Of a DNA stretch of 64,000 nucleotides, positions 50,422-61,174 are shown piece after piece. The position numbers and the translations under genes are program-made. Origin of the DNA: Eleusine coracana subsp. coracana (taxonomy: Eukaryota; Streptophyta; Magnoliopsida; Poales; Poaceae); assembly GCA_032690845.1 (NCBI GenBank), contig CM064420.1, forward strand, positions 63,166,707 to 63,230,706, given 5' to 3'. How positions within the stretch are numbered: position 1 is the stretch's first letter; every line of letters starts with the position of its first letter. A model generated the notes under the pieces. The model saw only the letters and a list, made by a program, of their open reading frames with translations. It searched no databases and was not told the DNA's origin.

Positions 50422-52451
50422 TAAATGATGACATAGGTCACTATTTCCAAACAAAAAAAAGGCCTTAGACAAGGAGACCCTCTATCACCGCTGCTATTCA
50501 ACTTGGTGGCAGATATGCTAGCCATACTCATTAATAGAGCCAAGTTAAATGGTGAGTTTAACAGAGTAATCCCCCACCTAATAGATGATGGGCTCTCCAT
50601 CCTCCAATATACGGATGACACGATTCTATTCTTAGATCATAATCTTGACAATGCAAGAAATCTTAAGCTAGTCTTAAGTACTTTTGAAAATTTGTCTGGA
50701 TTAAAAATAAATTATCATAAAAGCGAGCTCTATTGCTATGGCAAGGCTAAAGAATATGAAGAGGAGTATACTCTACTCTTTGGTTGTAACAGGGGCTCCA
50801 CACCTTTCAAGTATCTCGGTATCCCTATGCACCACCGAAAACTCTCCAATAGTGATTGGAACATTATCGAGGAAAAATTTCAGAAAAAAACTAGCTAGTT
50901 GGAAAGGTAAACTCTTATCCGTAGGCGGGAGACTAGTTCTCATTAACTCCGTCTTGACTAGTCTAGCGATGTACATGCTCTCCTTTTTTGAGGTCCCAAA
51001 AGGGGTGCTAAAGAAACTTGACTATTATAGATCAAGATTCTTTTGGCAATATAATGAGCATAAAAAGAAATATCGCTTCACTAAGTGGAGCATAGTATGC
51101 AGACCTAAAGATTTTGGGGGACTAGCCGTTCAAAATCTTGAAGTACAAAACACTTGCCTCCTAAGCAAGTGGCTATTCAAATTGATTAATGAAGAGGGGA
51201 CTTGGCAAGACCTCCTAAGGAGGAAATACTTGTCCAATAAAACACTCACTCAAGTTAAGAAAAAGCCCGGTGATTCACACTTTTGGTCCGGTTTGATGCA
51301 TGTTAAAGATCAATTTCTTGATTGCGGCCACTTTAAAATTCAAAGGAGCAGGGAAATTAGATTTTGGGAAGATACTTGGATAGAAGGTACACCGTTGGGT
51401 ATTACATATCCCAATCTTTATAACATTGTTAGAAAGAAAGATGCAACAGTGGCACAAGTCTTATCAACAAGTCCGCTCAATGTGTCCTTCCGAAGGGCAC
51501 TAATTGGAGAGAACTTAAGAAATCGGTTTGAACTTGTCTCCAAAATCATGGATATAACACTTTCCAATGCTAAATATGTCTTTTGTTGGGACTTGAATAG
51601 TAATGGAACCTTCTCGGTGAAATTTATGTATAAGAACATCATACAAAGTGGGATCATACCACTTAAATGCCCAATTTAAAATATCAAGGTACCGCTGAAA
51701 ATTAAGATTTTCTTATGTTACCTCATAAGAGGTGTTACACTCATAAAGGACAATTTGGCTAAAAGGAATTGGCAGGGCTTACTTATTTGTTGCTTCTGTA
51801 GTTCTTTAGAGTCAATACACCACCTTTTTTTTAGTGTCATTTTGCCAGTTTTATTTGGAATGCTTTGTTTCTTACTTTTGGTATTCAGCCACCATCCTCC
51901 ATCTCAAACTTGTTTGATGATTGGATTTTGGGCTTCAACACCAAGTTCAAACATCAAATTTTAGTGGGTATTTCGGCTTTACTCTGGACCTTGTGGTTAA
52001 CAAGGAATGATATGGTTTTTAATAAGACCAAACCAAACACTTTTCTGCAGGTAATTTTCAGGTTGACGTATTGGACCCGCACGTGGTCGCTGTTGCATAA
52101 AAAAGAGGAGGTCCAAGCCAATCTCAGGATTGGTTGCAGGAAACTTGAGACGCTGGTCATGGAGATCTTTGTGTGGTTTGGATGGAGATTCTCTAACAGG
52201 ATTGAAGCTTAGTCCTGGCTTTTATGGATTGATATTCTCTACCTCTCAGTTTGGCGTTTGGTTTGTTGTCTCTCTAATGGGAGTTAACCTGTGTTGTTGT
52301 TTGCTTTGCTTAAGCTCCTCTCCTGCGTAAGATGGTGCCTTTTCTTTTGCATACTTTTGTTGTGGGTCTAAGAAACTTGTATTGTTGTAACCTGGCTGTG
52401 TACACCCAAAAGGTGTAGAGGCAGGAACTTTGTTTCGTTATCTAAAAAAAA
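50422..52451 (+). mobile_element. 5'-truncated LINE with 13-bp TSD, dead
   Basis: GCAAAAACCTTGG at 50409-50421 recurs with one mismatch after the tail (GCAGAAACCTTGG, 52452-52464), so the ends are well defined: about 2030 bp, ending in ATCT followed by eight A. The coding remnant starts inside the reverse transcriptase (GLRQGDPLSPLLFN at about 50461), has the catalytic box as YTDDT (near 50610), then the thumb/connector (KYLGIPMHHRKLS, SWKGKLLSVGGRLVLINSVL) and the C-terminal zf-RVT region (to about 52210). Frameshifts near 50455 and 50885 and a stop at 51677 (a Trp position) show it is inactive. It lies in the opposite orientation to the YSL gene, in intron 2 of copy B. Confidence 0.9.
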
Positions 52452-52963
52452 GCAGAAACCTTGGAACGCTGCTCTTACCACTCTCTGAGATGCCATGTTC
52501 ACAAGCTGAGGGCGCCAAGAGCTAGTCAGATGTTGAGCACATGCGCCTGATGATCAACACCAAGGACGGCGCGCGAGAGATTGTCGCCGTACTGCTACAC
52601 GGGCTAAGGAACGGCAGCCTGGTCGTCCGGCTACGGTGGAAGTGATCGCCTTGGCAGGTTGCGGCGGCGAGCGGCACGCATAGGCTACGACCTCGCTTAT
52701 CTGACGGGAAATTTTAACAGTACTCAACCGACGTGGCTCAATTTAAATTAGTATATATATACACTTTTAGAGGAATTGTTGGAGGAGGACAAATATTTTG
52801 GTCCCAATAGATTTTAGGCTGGCCCTAAAATAAGTCTTTTGGGTGATTTTTTTAGGAAAGCTCTGTAGATGCTCTTAGTAGCTTTCTGTGTAGATTTTTG
52901 TGGTAACAAAATAATCTCTCACTATCATTTCCACATCATTCAGGCGGCACAGGATTGATATTA

Positions 52964-53499
52964 AGGAAAAGTCCATTTTACTCCCCTTAACAATTCACTT
53001 TATCCAATTTACACCTCGAATAAAATCTTAGTTCAATTTACTCCTTCAAACAATTTAAATCGGTGCAATTTACTCTCTATTGTAATTTATCTTTTTTATT
53101 TCTATTTGTACAATGTGAATTCAGTGCTGAAATTTTACGTAATGATTGTTTTTATAGAACTTTATGTTGAAAAAATATAAAGTATATTTTACGCATATAT
53201 ATTATATAGTTTAATAACATCTAATACTACCTTAACTATAGAGTTCTAAAATTATATATATAATATTTATGAAAAAATAGAAAAATATATTTTTTATGTA
53301 GTGATTGTTATAATATTTCATAGTGCAAAATTTGAGTATCAAATTCAAAGTGTACAAAGAAAAACAAAAAGGACAAATTATAACAGAGAGTAAATTGCAC
53401 CAATTTGAATTATTTGAGAGAGTAAATTGAGCCAAGATTTTATTCAGAGAGTAAATTGGACAAAATGGATTGTTCGGAGGAGTAAAATAGACTTTTCCC
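52964..53499. mobile_element. Mutator-type MITE with long TIRs and 9-bp TSD
   Basis: A 536-bp element with TTGATATTA on both sides (52955-52963 and 53500-53508). The ends are inverted repeats of well over 100 bp (left AGGAAAAGTCCATTTTACTC, right end as reverse complement GGGAAAAGTCTATTTTACTC), with the phrase CAATTTACTC recurring within each arm. The core is almost pure AT. A 9-bp duplication with long TIRs marks a non-autonomous Mutator-like element. It lies in intron 2 of the YSL pseudogene. Confidence 0.85.
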
Positions 53500-54433
53500 T
53501 TGATATTAGCGGTGAATGCATGATGCAAATAAACTAATTAAAATGTGGCATAGCAATTCTGGTTGATCAATGAACTTGCATAGTTTTAGACTTTTTTTTT
53601 CATTTTTGTAGCATATATCCACTGAAAAAAAGTTAGGGAAGAAAGGGAGAAAATATCAACCTTTCTGAGTGGAATCAGACATAGGAGGCCCCCGAAACAC
53701 ATGGTCACGAGTAATGCAGCCATCCATCCAAAAGCAGGGTCTTTGTAGCTCCCTGGCGAGTTGGCTGGCGAGTTCCCGGCAAGGTCATGCATCTTCTTGC
53801 CCAGGGCTGGAAACGTCGACCCGAATCCACCTACGCGCGAATAATGAGGAATAATCAATAGGGTGCTTATATATGTTCAGCTACGAATTGAGCTAACCAC
53901 CATTTAGAAACACGACAGTGTATTCAATCAAAAGGAAAATAAACGTGCTGACTAACCTCCATACGCGATGCCGTAACACGCGACGGCGCAGGTCTCAACG
54001 ACGCAGTTCTCCTGGCGGGTGAACGGGCGGGTGGTGATGCCGAGTCGCTCCAGCACGAGCGTCCACCCGCGGAGCGCGAGGAAGGCGAGCAGCGCGGCGG
54101 AGACGTTGAGCGTGTGCACCACCCTTCCGGAGAGGATCAGCTTCAAGACGATGACGCTGTAGATGAACCCGATCACCAGCGCCACGCACGGTCAGCTGCT
54201 CGCGCCACGGTTGCACGGGCTCCTCCTCACGCGCCGCCGCGGGTTCCGACTCCATGTCACCAGGTCCGGGCTCGTGCTTCTCGATCTCCTCGTCCCCGCG
54301 CGTGCTGCGGTTTGCGACGTCCATCGTGACGTTGATCGGTGCTCCCTGCCTTCTCGGTCTGTTTGCACGAGCCAACCGTGCAGAGGTGAACCGCGAGCAG
54401 GTGAGTTGTTGCTTCAACAGAGATGCGGAAGTC

Positions 54434-54441
54434 TTTATATA
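54434..54441 (-). promoter_or_regulatory. TATA box of YSL pseudogene B
   Basis: TATATAAA on the minus strand, 110 bp upstream of the former ATG at 54324. The surrounding sequence is recognisably homologous to the copy C promoter (both have GTCARCTCT near a TTTAG). Confidence 0.55.
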
Positions 54442-56026
54442 GAGATATTTGTCCATAAAAAAGTCAGCTCTTTAGCAATAATGTCCAGAAGCCAGAATGT
54501 TATTATTGGACGGTAGTATCGCCTGTCCTAATCGCTTCTTTGTCAGTATCGCTATGTCAAAACAAGGAACCTTCTTAATTCTGCGGCAAAAAAGAGAGAG
54601 AGAGAGAGAGAGAAATGTAAATCTTGATCTCAAATGATCCAACCGCCCAGGCCGTCTTCCACACTTATCAGCTTTCACCTATACACTGCACTGCTGGAAA
54701 TGCATGGGATTCCTAATGGTTATGGGTGAAACAGATGATTACGGTGCAGGCTTAACAGGCCTCCATTAAATGAGATCTGATTAAAGTGAAAGAATTATTG
54801 TGTTGCCTATGTGACACCTTGTTTTGTGCTCTCAGGTCATGTGACCAATAAAGATCCCGCCTCTGCGAGTTCGCACACAACGTATAGCTTATTACAATAT
54901 GCAGCCTATGCTGACATTACAAGGGAACATTAATAATAGGTAAAGAGGAACAAAGTCTATTATTAAACTTCCATCCATGTGCAGCAAAGAGCTCCAGCGC
55001 CGTGGTCTCTAACATCCTACTCACTCGTGGGAAGAAATTCTTTGTCTCATCATCACACTATAATAACGACCAGAATCGCATCCAATATCTTCCCCTTAAT
55101 ATATCCTGCATAAATGATGAATACCGGCAATTTTACAAACAAACAGAAAGACTATTTTATAAACATATTAGAGAGTAGAAAATCAAGAGAGAGATAACAA
55201 GGACTTGACGCATATTTTACTGACAAAGAATAGAGTAGTGGAGCAAGCAAACACCCATGTTCAAAGTCAAACAGATAAACATGTACAGTAACATAAACAA
55301 GGACTATCACAGCTAGGTATGATGATTTAATATCAGTTATCTGCATCAATTGAGGAATCAGATCTCAAATGCCCTTGACTTTTAATTCGTGCAACCATCA
55401 AAAGACACTTTAATTTCATATGCCATTGTTTTATCTTTTTTTTTATAAACTCGTCACTTGTTAATAATTTTATACTATATTCAGCTATATCAAACACAAG
55501 AGATGCAACTTTGCAAAAGGAAGAAACACTAAAGCGCTTCTTCATTAGGTGCAACTTTGCAAGGAACTTGAGGAGTCCATAGGTATCTATATACCAAGAA
55601 GACTAAACACATTGCAAATAGTTGGTTGAAGAATATGATGACAGTACCCTTCTTTATGAATATAATTGTGCTCGTGTGTTGGAGCACCTAGACAACAAAA
55701 AATAACTGTTTTTGCAAAAACTAATTGACTAATTGTTTTATTCTATTAAAGAAATTCATAGTCATTTTACAGTATAAGTATTTCGCTTGTTGGTGCATAT
55801 AGTGGGCTATGTACAAATATGGTGAAAGTACAGAAGATGTAAGTTAAAATCATAGTTTTAATCATTTTTAGTATGAAATATTTAATTCAATTGATTCCAC
55901 TTATTTGAAATTACAAGTAAAGAAAACATTTTTAATTTTATCTTTGTATCATACTAATTTTAAGAAAATCACAATCAAATTAGAAAAATAACTAAAGACG
56001 AAGTTGGGTTTTGAGTTGTTATTCTT

Positions 56027-56470
56027 TTTTTTCTTTTTAAAATAAGGCAGGAATGCTGCCATTCATTAAGGTAGAAGCAAAGAGAGGTACAACCTAAGGT
56101 TACAAACACTAACCCAACAACACTGCTAGATCAAACTATTACTCATCACCAAGCTCAGGAAAAAGAAACTGAACAAAAGAAGAAACTACAACAACAACAC
56201 CGAACAAATGGATGCGACTAGCAGGTGATCATCAAACCAGCTACATATCAGCAATACCTAGAGAGGCAATCCCAGTGCCTCCAAAAGTCTAGCCACCTCA
56301 GACAAAGCACTCAACTGCTGATCCTTCTTAACGAAAATCCATTTCTTTGTCAATATATCTCGGGTCACCTTGAAGTCTGGTTTTCGAGATTTGGTTTTAA
56401 TCTTCTGGTGTCGATTGAAAATCTGATTATCCACCACATGCAACACATTTGCTTCCTTCTCTAATGAAGT
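56027..56470 (-). mobile_element. Probable antisense LINE 3' fragment
   Basis: Read on the minus strand, this stretch ends in TACCTTAATGAATGGCAGCA...TGCCTTATTTT followed by an A-rich tail, a 3' end form I associate with grass LINEs. The far end is not defined and no target duplication was found. Confidence 0.45.
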
Positions 56471-56985
56471 GTTTGGTCTAGTGGGGGGGGGAGGGGGGGG
56501 GGGGAGAGAGAAAGGAGCTACTATTGTTTAGGTGAAACATCTTGTGCAAGATGGGAATGGTTATTAGGGCAGTCACTGCTATAGTTAGTTTAGGTAACAC
56601 ACAGAAACAATAATGTGTTGTAAACGGTTATCATGGCAAACACAAAAATAAGATGCAATAGATGTGCTACAAATAGTTTGAATCCAGTGCTATGAAAGAA
56701 CCATGTAATCAGTTAATAATGTTTATTGAAGATATAAGCATATATTTAGATGTACTCATGAGAATCAAATAATTTCTGCTAAACTTTTGTATACACACTG
56801 ACCCTTTACATAACATAAATGTGGATTATATATAACAACATGACAGGTAAGCAAATCAAGTCCCTTGACTTTTGGAAATCAAATTCATGATGCAGTGATA
56901 CTTAAAAGACTTGACTTGAACAACTTATTGTATGATAAATCTCAGTCAATCCATCAAATGTACTGCTCACGAATTGTGCCATTAT

Positions 56986-59900
56986 CTAGCTTCCAGGGAC
57001 AAACTTCATGCAGATTGGAGGCTTGATCTTAGCAAGAGCAAGGAGGGAAGACGGGAATGTCCATATACCATCTCCACATATTAAGCCAGATGCAACTGCA
57101 GGCACCATGAAGATAGCCTCCTTTTTGTTCATCTTGTTCCAAATAAAGACCACCAAACTCCCAACGCACATATCAATAGCAAAGCTTCCACCCACGAGAA
57201 ATGGCACAGCCATTGCCATAGGGAGGGGCACAAACTTAGCATATTTGTGTGGTACAATATCCCTAGCAACACTCAAGATAAACGCAAATGCAAAAAATCC
57301 AGCAGTCAGTGTGAGGCAATGCCTTGGCAATGAAGAGAATCCCTCCACACCAAGGATCGCCATGTTACGGTATATAAGCCCATATGGCGCCTTCCAGTAA
57401 CCGTCTGGGTTACTGATATCAAATGCGTTGTAGAAGAGCAAAAATGTGAGAGGCGCAACGATACATCCCATGGCGGTTCCAATAAATTGTGCTACAAGCA
57501 ACGATCTTGGTGATGTCAAAGTCAGATGCCCCGTCTTGAAGTCATGCATCAGATCGGCAGAAGCCATGACAAGCTGCTTCACCAGCGTACCTCCAACAAG
57601 GCCAGCGACAACACCATTCTCCTTTCCAGCCCATGCAGCAAAGACGAAGAGTGCAATCTTGCCGTAGTTGTAAGCCATGTTGATATCAGTGAGACCTGTT
57701 CCATATGAATTGGAGAAACCTAGTAGAGGGGCCAAGACATAGGCCACAATAACGTAGTACCACTTGATTTGGCTGAACATAACTGGTATCGTGACTGCAG
57801 AAATGATGGTTAACAATGCATATCCCGTGTAAGCTGCCCATGCAGGGAAAGAGTCCTCAGTGAAGACCTTATCACGTTGTAGATCATCTAATGCCAGTGT
57901 CTCATCCCCGTTTGTCACTGTTGATTCACTCGAGTTATTCATACCATAATATAATCAATATAAAAAAAATCATGTCCTAGAATCAATTTTATATTGTTTT
58001 CCTTTCCTTACCTCTGTTGCTAGCACGTTTTCGGCTGAGTCGTTCATGTAGACTCCTAACTGTGACGTAAAACACCTTGAAAAAATGGTATGTGCCGTCT
58101 CCCATGATGAGGGCAATACAGAGGAAGGCCTGAGAAGGAAAAAAAAAAGATGTCATGATATGCATGTGTGATTACAACACGTGATTTAGGTTCATTTCAG
58201 TTAGTTTTCAGTCAGCTTTGTGCTGATCACTTGTACCCTGATAAGGTCTCCCTAGATCAGATGGGTTTTGTCTACGGAAATTGGGGGATACGTCACTTGT
58301 GTCACCAATATCTATAGAAAGGAAACAACCAGCATGTAAAAGAAGAGTAGATTATAAGTGAGGGACCTTATAACCGTATAAGCTTTTCATGCTACTTTCA
58401 GGTATATTTGCTGGGTACCAGTTCCCTTTTTGTTTGCTGATAAGTGGCCACAATAAACCCCATGACAAAATGGCACCAAGGAGAGTGGAGATGTTCACAA
58501 GGTGTGAAACAATCATTCCCGCACCAACATAGGTGAGGCTGAAGTCGAAGAAGAATCTGACAACCAAATAATTTGAGATTAGATAACATTTACATGGTGC
58601 AAATTATGGAGATATTTTCATGAATAATTGATAAAAAAAATATCTTACGTTTGTTTCCAGGCCTTTAAACCAAATGTAGGGAACTGAACAAATCCGCAAG
58701 CATCGCCACCTGTGTAGAACCATTGAAAACAACTCCATACAAAGCTGAATCCAAAGTATCTTAGAAACCCACGGACTTGCATCCTGTCACGGAATGCAAA
58801 ATAAACTCAGTTAACCAAACAATGCTTGAACCAATGAGGATCTAAAAATAATAATTAGAGAGAGGTGATGCAATGATATCCATACTTAGCATTCTTGTCT
58901 CCTTGCTTGGTGTGGAAACCGTTTATGAGGACAGCAGTTGCAGTTCCACTTGGGTAAGTTAATTTGTAGTCAATGACCAAAACCTGGAAATATCATTTAA
59001 AATGAGTGGCATGGACAAGTGGGAAGTAATGTATGACTTCCTAGTGCACAACACCACTTTTTGGAAGTTTGTAGGGAAATCTTCTGTTATATTTGAAAAC
59101 ATAGTAACTACTGCCAATAAGTCAACCTTAGACCATTTTGGATAAGCGGCAAAAGGAAAAAAAGTATTATATCTGTCATTTCAAAGTTCAAACGTTGAAA
59201 TCTAATGGCCCTATTTTGTGACCTCTGGACCTGGTCGCAGCGCATTCAATTCGGATTAAGTCTCAGCCACTAGCATATAAAAAAAAAGGTCCCAGTCACT
59301 AAAGAACTTCAAAAATAGCAAAATTTTACTACTTTTAACTTTATAAGCGAATTTTTTATCACTTCTTAACTTTATAAGCGAATATAAACCCCACGCCCCG
59401 GACTCCCGGAGCAACAGCTAGTCACCAACATTTACAGTTTTCACCTTAGTTAAGGCTTCTTAGCTTATTGTGTAGCAAATGTCGAATATACTAGCTAGTG
59501 TAGCTAATACATGGTACATGCTTCCGAAAAGTATATACTACCAATTTTCATGCCGTTGACTAGCGAAAGATAGAACTGAGTCTGTGATCCTACTTATTGC
59601 GAATGATAACAAGCCGTACTCAATTTGTGAGAGTTCAATTCATCCTTGCAACATGTCATGACAGAAAACAGGGGAACAAAGGGGAAGGAAGAAGACAGAA
59701 ACCTTTCTGAGGGGAATCAAGCTTAGGAGGCCGGCGAAGCTGATCGCCAAGAGGAATCCGGCCATCCACCCAAACCCGGGATCCTTGTAGGTCCCCGGCC
59801 CGTTCGCCGGTGAGTACCCGGCCAGCTCGTACGTCTTCTTGTCCAGACCAAGCAACGTCGACCCGAACCCACCTGATTCGATTAGCAAACTGTAACTACA

Positions 59901-60364
59901 TTTCTTATGAACTACAGTACTGTAGTAATTGCCTGAGATTCGCTGCAACGAGCTGATGAGGTTAGTTGCTGACCTCCGAACGCGATGGTGTAGCACGCGA
60001 CGGCGCAGGTCTCGACGACGCAGTTCTCCTGGCGCGTGAAGGGCCGGTGCTGGAAGCCCAAGTGCTCCAGCAAGCGCGTCCACCCGCGCAGCGTGAGGAA
60101 CACGAGCAGCGCGGCGGAGACGTTGAGCGTGGGCACCAGCCCCGTGGTGAGCGCGATCTTCATCACGATGACGGTGAAGATGAACCCGACGAACAGCGCC
60201 GTCACCATGCCCCGAATGGTCAGCTGCTCGCGCCACGTCGGCACGCGCTCGAACTGCCGCGCCTCCGCCGGGTCCGACTCCATGTCACCGGCAGCGGTGG
60301 GCGCCAGCTCGTGCTTCTCGATCTCACTGGCTGCGTCGCCAGTGCGCACACGGTCCACGTCCAT
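56986..60364 (-). CDS. YS1: Iron(III)-phytosiderophore transporter, Yellow Stripe 1-type (YSL copy C)
   Basis: Seven exons (60364-59974, 59872-59703, 58983-58886, 58783-58649, 58556-58367, 58129-58012, 57917-56986) join into 677 residues; maize YS1 is, as I recall, 682. The protein agrees with maize YS1 from the acidic N-terminus (EIEKHE, GDMESDPAEAR, WREQLTIRG) through ENCVVETCAVACYTIAFGGGFGSTLLGL, KKTYELAG, SPAN, VLINGFHTKQGDKNAKMQVRGF and NWYPANIPESSMKSLYGYK to the end (PPICMKF.PGS). The family is OPT-type with about 14 membrane segments. YS1 takes up Fe(III)-mugineic acid complexes by proton symport at the root plasma membrane and is induced by iron shortage. Orthology versus close paralogy needs a tree, because two sister copies lie alongside. 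Confidence 0.94.
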
Positions 60365-60503
60365 GGTGCCGCTTATTGCTCCTCTCCTCTGCCTCTGCCT
60401 CTTCTCCGCTGCAGCGTAGCCAAGAACTGCAGAGGCTGGTACCTGGAACCGCTAGGATTTGCGTTAACGGATGGTGATATTGCGATGTTAACAGTGGCCA
60501 AGG

Positions 60504-60511
60504 TTTATATA
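60504..60511 (-). promoter_or_regulatory. TATA box of YSL copy C
   Basis: TATATAAA on the minus strand, about 140 bp upstream of the ATG at 60364, in a sequence shared with pseudogene B. Confidence 0.65.
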
Positions 60512-61062
60512 GGGAAATCCTTGCGGAATGTCAACTCTCTTTAGGACAAATTTCAGAAATCATTTCTCTAGTGTGCAAGTGTAGTAAGCGAATGTTTCGT
60601 GCCGACCTTGCTACATCCGAACCATACCATTCGCCTCATCAGAATGTAATTAGTACCCGTTTTGATCTTGCATATTCTAATCATTGGTCCATTATTGCAG
60701 ATCTCAGTATCTGTCACTAGCCTGAACTCGATAGGTATTGTATTAGAGAAAACAATGGAGGCGACTTGAGCAAGCTGACAGGGGCAGCATTTTTCATGCC
60801 GTTTTCTCTATGTTAGACTCTGTAACAATTCTCGATAAATATCAAACACCCCTTCATTATTCATGGGATGTGATACTAGCCACATACTCTTAAGCAAGTA
60901 GAAGGTGCTAATTGAACGCAACTCAACTAGTTAGGTTGTTTGTGATGGAACCAATCCATCTAGATTTGAATCCAAACTCGCCCGGGTGTTCATTTACAAC
61001 TAATTATTCTTTTAATAGGAGACAATATTCTATCGATACCAAGGCAATACACTTCTAGGGAT

Positions 61063-61174
61063 AGGATGTGGCCAGCCAAACCAAGTTCGTTAACCTACCC
61101 ACTTGGGCTCAAGTTCTAGACTCATGGGCTTAAGATGGACGAAGTTGATAATGAACTTGGTTTGGCCACATCCT
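61063..61174. repeat. 112-bp inverted repeat (hairpin or short MITE)
   Basis: The left arm AGGATGTGGCCAGCCAAACC...(61063-61092) is complementary to the right arm (61149-61174), which as reverse complement reads AGGATGTGGCCAAACCAAG. The arms are about 26 bp with one 2-base bulge; the loop is about 56 bp. No clear target duplication. Confidence 0.6.

Larger units (their letters stand above)
47974..54324 (-). pseudogene. YSL copy B, degraded tandem duplicate of YS1-type transporter
   Basis: All seven exons are present (54324-53957, 53830-53661, 49839-49742, 49655-49522, 49424-49235, 49116-48999, 48905-47974), and exons 3 and 5-7 have exactly the lengths seen in copy C. Five independent lesions break it. 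Exon 1 is out of frame after WREQLTVR (about 54190). Exon 4 is 134 instead of 135 bases, one base lost at FPT(F)GLK. The AG before exon 5 has become AT, and the AG before exon 7 has become AA (at 48906-48907). In exon 7 the Trp codon of the GYWKAP motif is TGA at 48382-48384. Intron 2 is swollen to 3.8 kb by a LINE and a Mutator-type MITE. Parts would have read as a YSL metal-chelate transporter; the gene cannot make a full protein as it stands. A TATA box at 54434 is still present. Confidence 0.92.
54325..56985. other. Intergenic between YSL pseudogene B and copy C
   Basis: Starts with the degenerate copy B promoter. A (GA)n tract lies near 54592-54612 and a G-rich tract at about 56482-56506. 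A likely antisense LINE 3' end is listed at 56027. No gene recognised. Confidence 0.45.

Noticed and set aside
50461..52210. Live retrotransposon
   Set aside because: The 5' half is missing and frameshifts plus stops interrupt the reverse transcriptase and zf-RVT parts.
56482..56506. G-rich tract as a possible G-quadruplex regulator
   Set aside because: It is a simple, probably length-variable tract far from any start site, next to LINE debris; nothing supports a role.
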